A stretch of DNA of 16,275 nt, from positions 1 through 16,275 of the forward strand of contig CAYSCH010000216.1 in the NCBI GenBank assembly GCA_964429355.1. Reading direction: 5' to 3'. This document shows, piece by piece, positions 16,101 to 16,275 of the stretch (the stretch's first letter is position 1; the number at the start of each line of letters is the position of its first letter). The notes under the pieces are model-generated. The model made no database searches, was not told the DNA's origin, and worked only from the letters and a program-made list of their open reading frames with translations. The translations under genes and the position numbers were made by a program. Source of the DNA: JAAYAY01 sp964429355 (GTDB lineage Bacteria; Planctomycetota; Planctomycetia; Pirellulales; Thermoguttaceae).

Positions 16101-16275
16101 GAAACCGACAAGGACGGCAAGGCCCGCCAGACCCTTACACTGGCTGAGGGGGGCCAGTACATCTTCCGGGCGGTCGGCAAGGACCGTTTTGAAAACGTCG
16201 TCACCGGCGAGCACGTGGTGAAGATCTCCGACGACAAGGACCGGGTCCGCCTGCGGATCCTGGCCGATCGTCACA
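13149..16275 (+). CDS. TPR plus alpha-2-macroglobulin-like (MG2) secreted protein, 3' end outside window
   Basis: The frame is open from ATG 13149 to the right edge (~1042 codons) with no stop; GGAG 7 nt upstream supports the start. Residues 1-~24 (MFVARILVFLVAYCLVCPALG) are a signal peptide. Residues ~45-515 are alpha-helical TPR-like repeats, with recurring patterns such as KYDEAVAVFQEF and RHDEAAKLYRKFL. From ~522 (SLTVVTERIFRSDETP) the protein changes to beta-rich macroglobulin domains. TDRPAYRAGD at 731-740 is the hallmark of the MG2 domain, and further MG-like domains follow to the edge. Bacterial alpha-2-macroglobulins are periplasmic protease traps or envelope factors; the bait and any thioester (CxEQ) regions would lie beyond the window, so inhibitory capacity cannot be judged. 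The TPR half suggests a protein-protein scaffold. The upstream 195 bp include a hairpin-prone stretch near 13088-13123. Confidence 0.85.
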   Translation, partial: MFVARILVFLVAYCLVCPALGAEADAAKSEPAQAAAHVVSTADTPLVSSQIRQLMQDRKYAEAVVAIDAAAKEKDVPHDYLVYLKGRALYLDKKYDEAVAVFQEFQKQFPESAWLHRAQFGEALAYARKGDFQKAETIYRQQAESLLSEDRKQEIAGIYLEFADRYFEPPKKPDARPDFEKALLFYQKSLEVGPKPDEQMRVELQSARCHQELGRHDEAAKLYRKFLEDHQKSPLDVEVRFRLGEVELAMGQHNEARRTWQDLLAEHVDSTSPRVAEVMFLLSRTWLIPQPQDEKQLSLGVGALEAFLQRFPEHEKSPEAHLDIARSYVHRGRFEETVACLKAFLGDDRYQKAKELADARNLLGRCYQLQKKFTDALATWQEYLTKHPAHEAWSEVQREIVNTEYLMAEEARQAKKYDEARGLFNAFAARYPLDPRNPQILYWYGEMLYQEEKWQAAIDQWRGLVSKYPGSEEASRGQLMIAATLEDKLGKLAEALEEYKKLNWGEMQPSAQQAIARLTSKSLTVVTERIFRSDETPRIKLTSRNLDTVTVRAYKVDMETYFRKMHLARGVEKLDIALIDPDTTFEFKIPGYAEYQQLESSAEVPLPKEAKTGVMAVTVSSKTLEATTLIVQSDLDIIAKSSRDEVFVFAENMLTGKPWPGVRLLVSNGQEVFAEETTAEDGVFRKSYKQLAGTADVRVFAVIEGNVASNVVGLEGVGVAKGLADRGYLYTDRPAYRAGDLVHVRGCVRQVSDDRYTVPAGKKYRLQAFDPRNRVLREEEVTLGQFGTFHAHFPLPETSPQGEYRVLIADEEEHQYQGTFLVQEYKLEPVHLVVDTPRHVYYRGEKIEGTIRAEFYHGAPLAGRQLVYQLAGEPSQTATTNEKGEVKFELPTREFLESQILPFVVTLPERNLALALNFFLATQGFGISLETVRPVYVAGESFEVSLATNDAEGKPTAEKLTLRVLQRTSVDGKVGERLVEEHPLETDKDGKARQTLTLAEGGQYIFRAVGKDRFENVVTGEHVVKISDDKDRVRLRILADRH

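Noticed and set aside
13995..16274. A 759-codon open frame on the minus strand opposite the macroglobulin-like gene
   Set aside because: It is antisense to a clear signal-peptide/TPR/MG coding sequence. Its product has no recognisable domain and is explained by GC-rich codon bias leaving the opposite frame free of stops.

Overview
This window looks like chromosomal DNA of a planctomycete, probably from the Pirellulales/Thermogutta side of the phylum. The assignment is inferred from gene content and style, not from a marker gene. The supporting signs are fairly high GC, a large extracytoplasmic membrane protein next to an ABC-2 exporter with the motifs usual in that phylum, a secreted heparinase-like lyase, a secreted M2-type metallopeptidase, a twin-arginine FAD oxidoreductase, and a long TPR plus alpha-2-macroglobulin-like protein. 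I see no rRNA, tRNA, CRISPR array, insertion sequence or phage gene.

Layout. (1) 2-1669, plus strand: 3' part of a heparinase II/III-type polysaccharide lyase with a DUF4962-like N-terminal region; its 5' end lies outside the window. It converges on (2) 1802-7072, minus strand: a tightly packed four-gene operon. In transcription order it encodes a small two-helix membrane protein, a large extracytoplasmic membrane protein, an ABC ATPase and an ABC-2 permease. Two of its junctions are ATGA stop/start overlaps. The large-protein gene is split by a frame disruption at 15-bp direct repeats spaced 35 bp apart. (3) A 373-bp divergent intergenic region (7073-7445) with a plausible sigma70 promoter facing right. 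(4) 7446-10430, plus strand: a secreted or lipid-anchored M2-family metallopeptidase, a DUF2293 protein that starts on the base after the peptidase stop codon, and a collapsed FAD-dependent oxidoreductase that keeps only its N-terminal FAD-binding part and its C-terminal tail. (5) 10642-12953, plus strand: a two-gene ion-transport unit, a CNNM/CorC-type protein with CBS domains (TTG start) followed by a CaCA-family Ca2+/Na+ antiporter. (6) 13149 to the right edge, plus strand: the first ~1042 codons of a secreted TPR plus alpha-2-macroglobulin-like protein that continues past the window.

How the genes relate. The ABC operon is one exporter-like module whose substrate cannot be read from sequence. 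The CNNM and CaCA proteins plausibly cooperate in divalent-cation extrusion across the inner membrane. The lyase, the peptidase and the macroglobulin-like protein are envelope or periplasmic proteins with no evident link beyond proximity. The most notable irregularities are two damaged genes: the frameshifted large membrane protein (4468-6695) and the internally deleted FAD oxidoreductase (9946-10430). Each has a short repeat at its lesion. I do not see convincing evidence for a new defence or mobile system. The least understood parts are the four-gene ABC module and the peptidase-DUF2293 pair.
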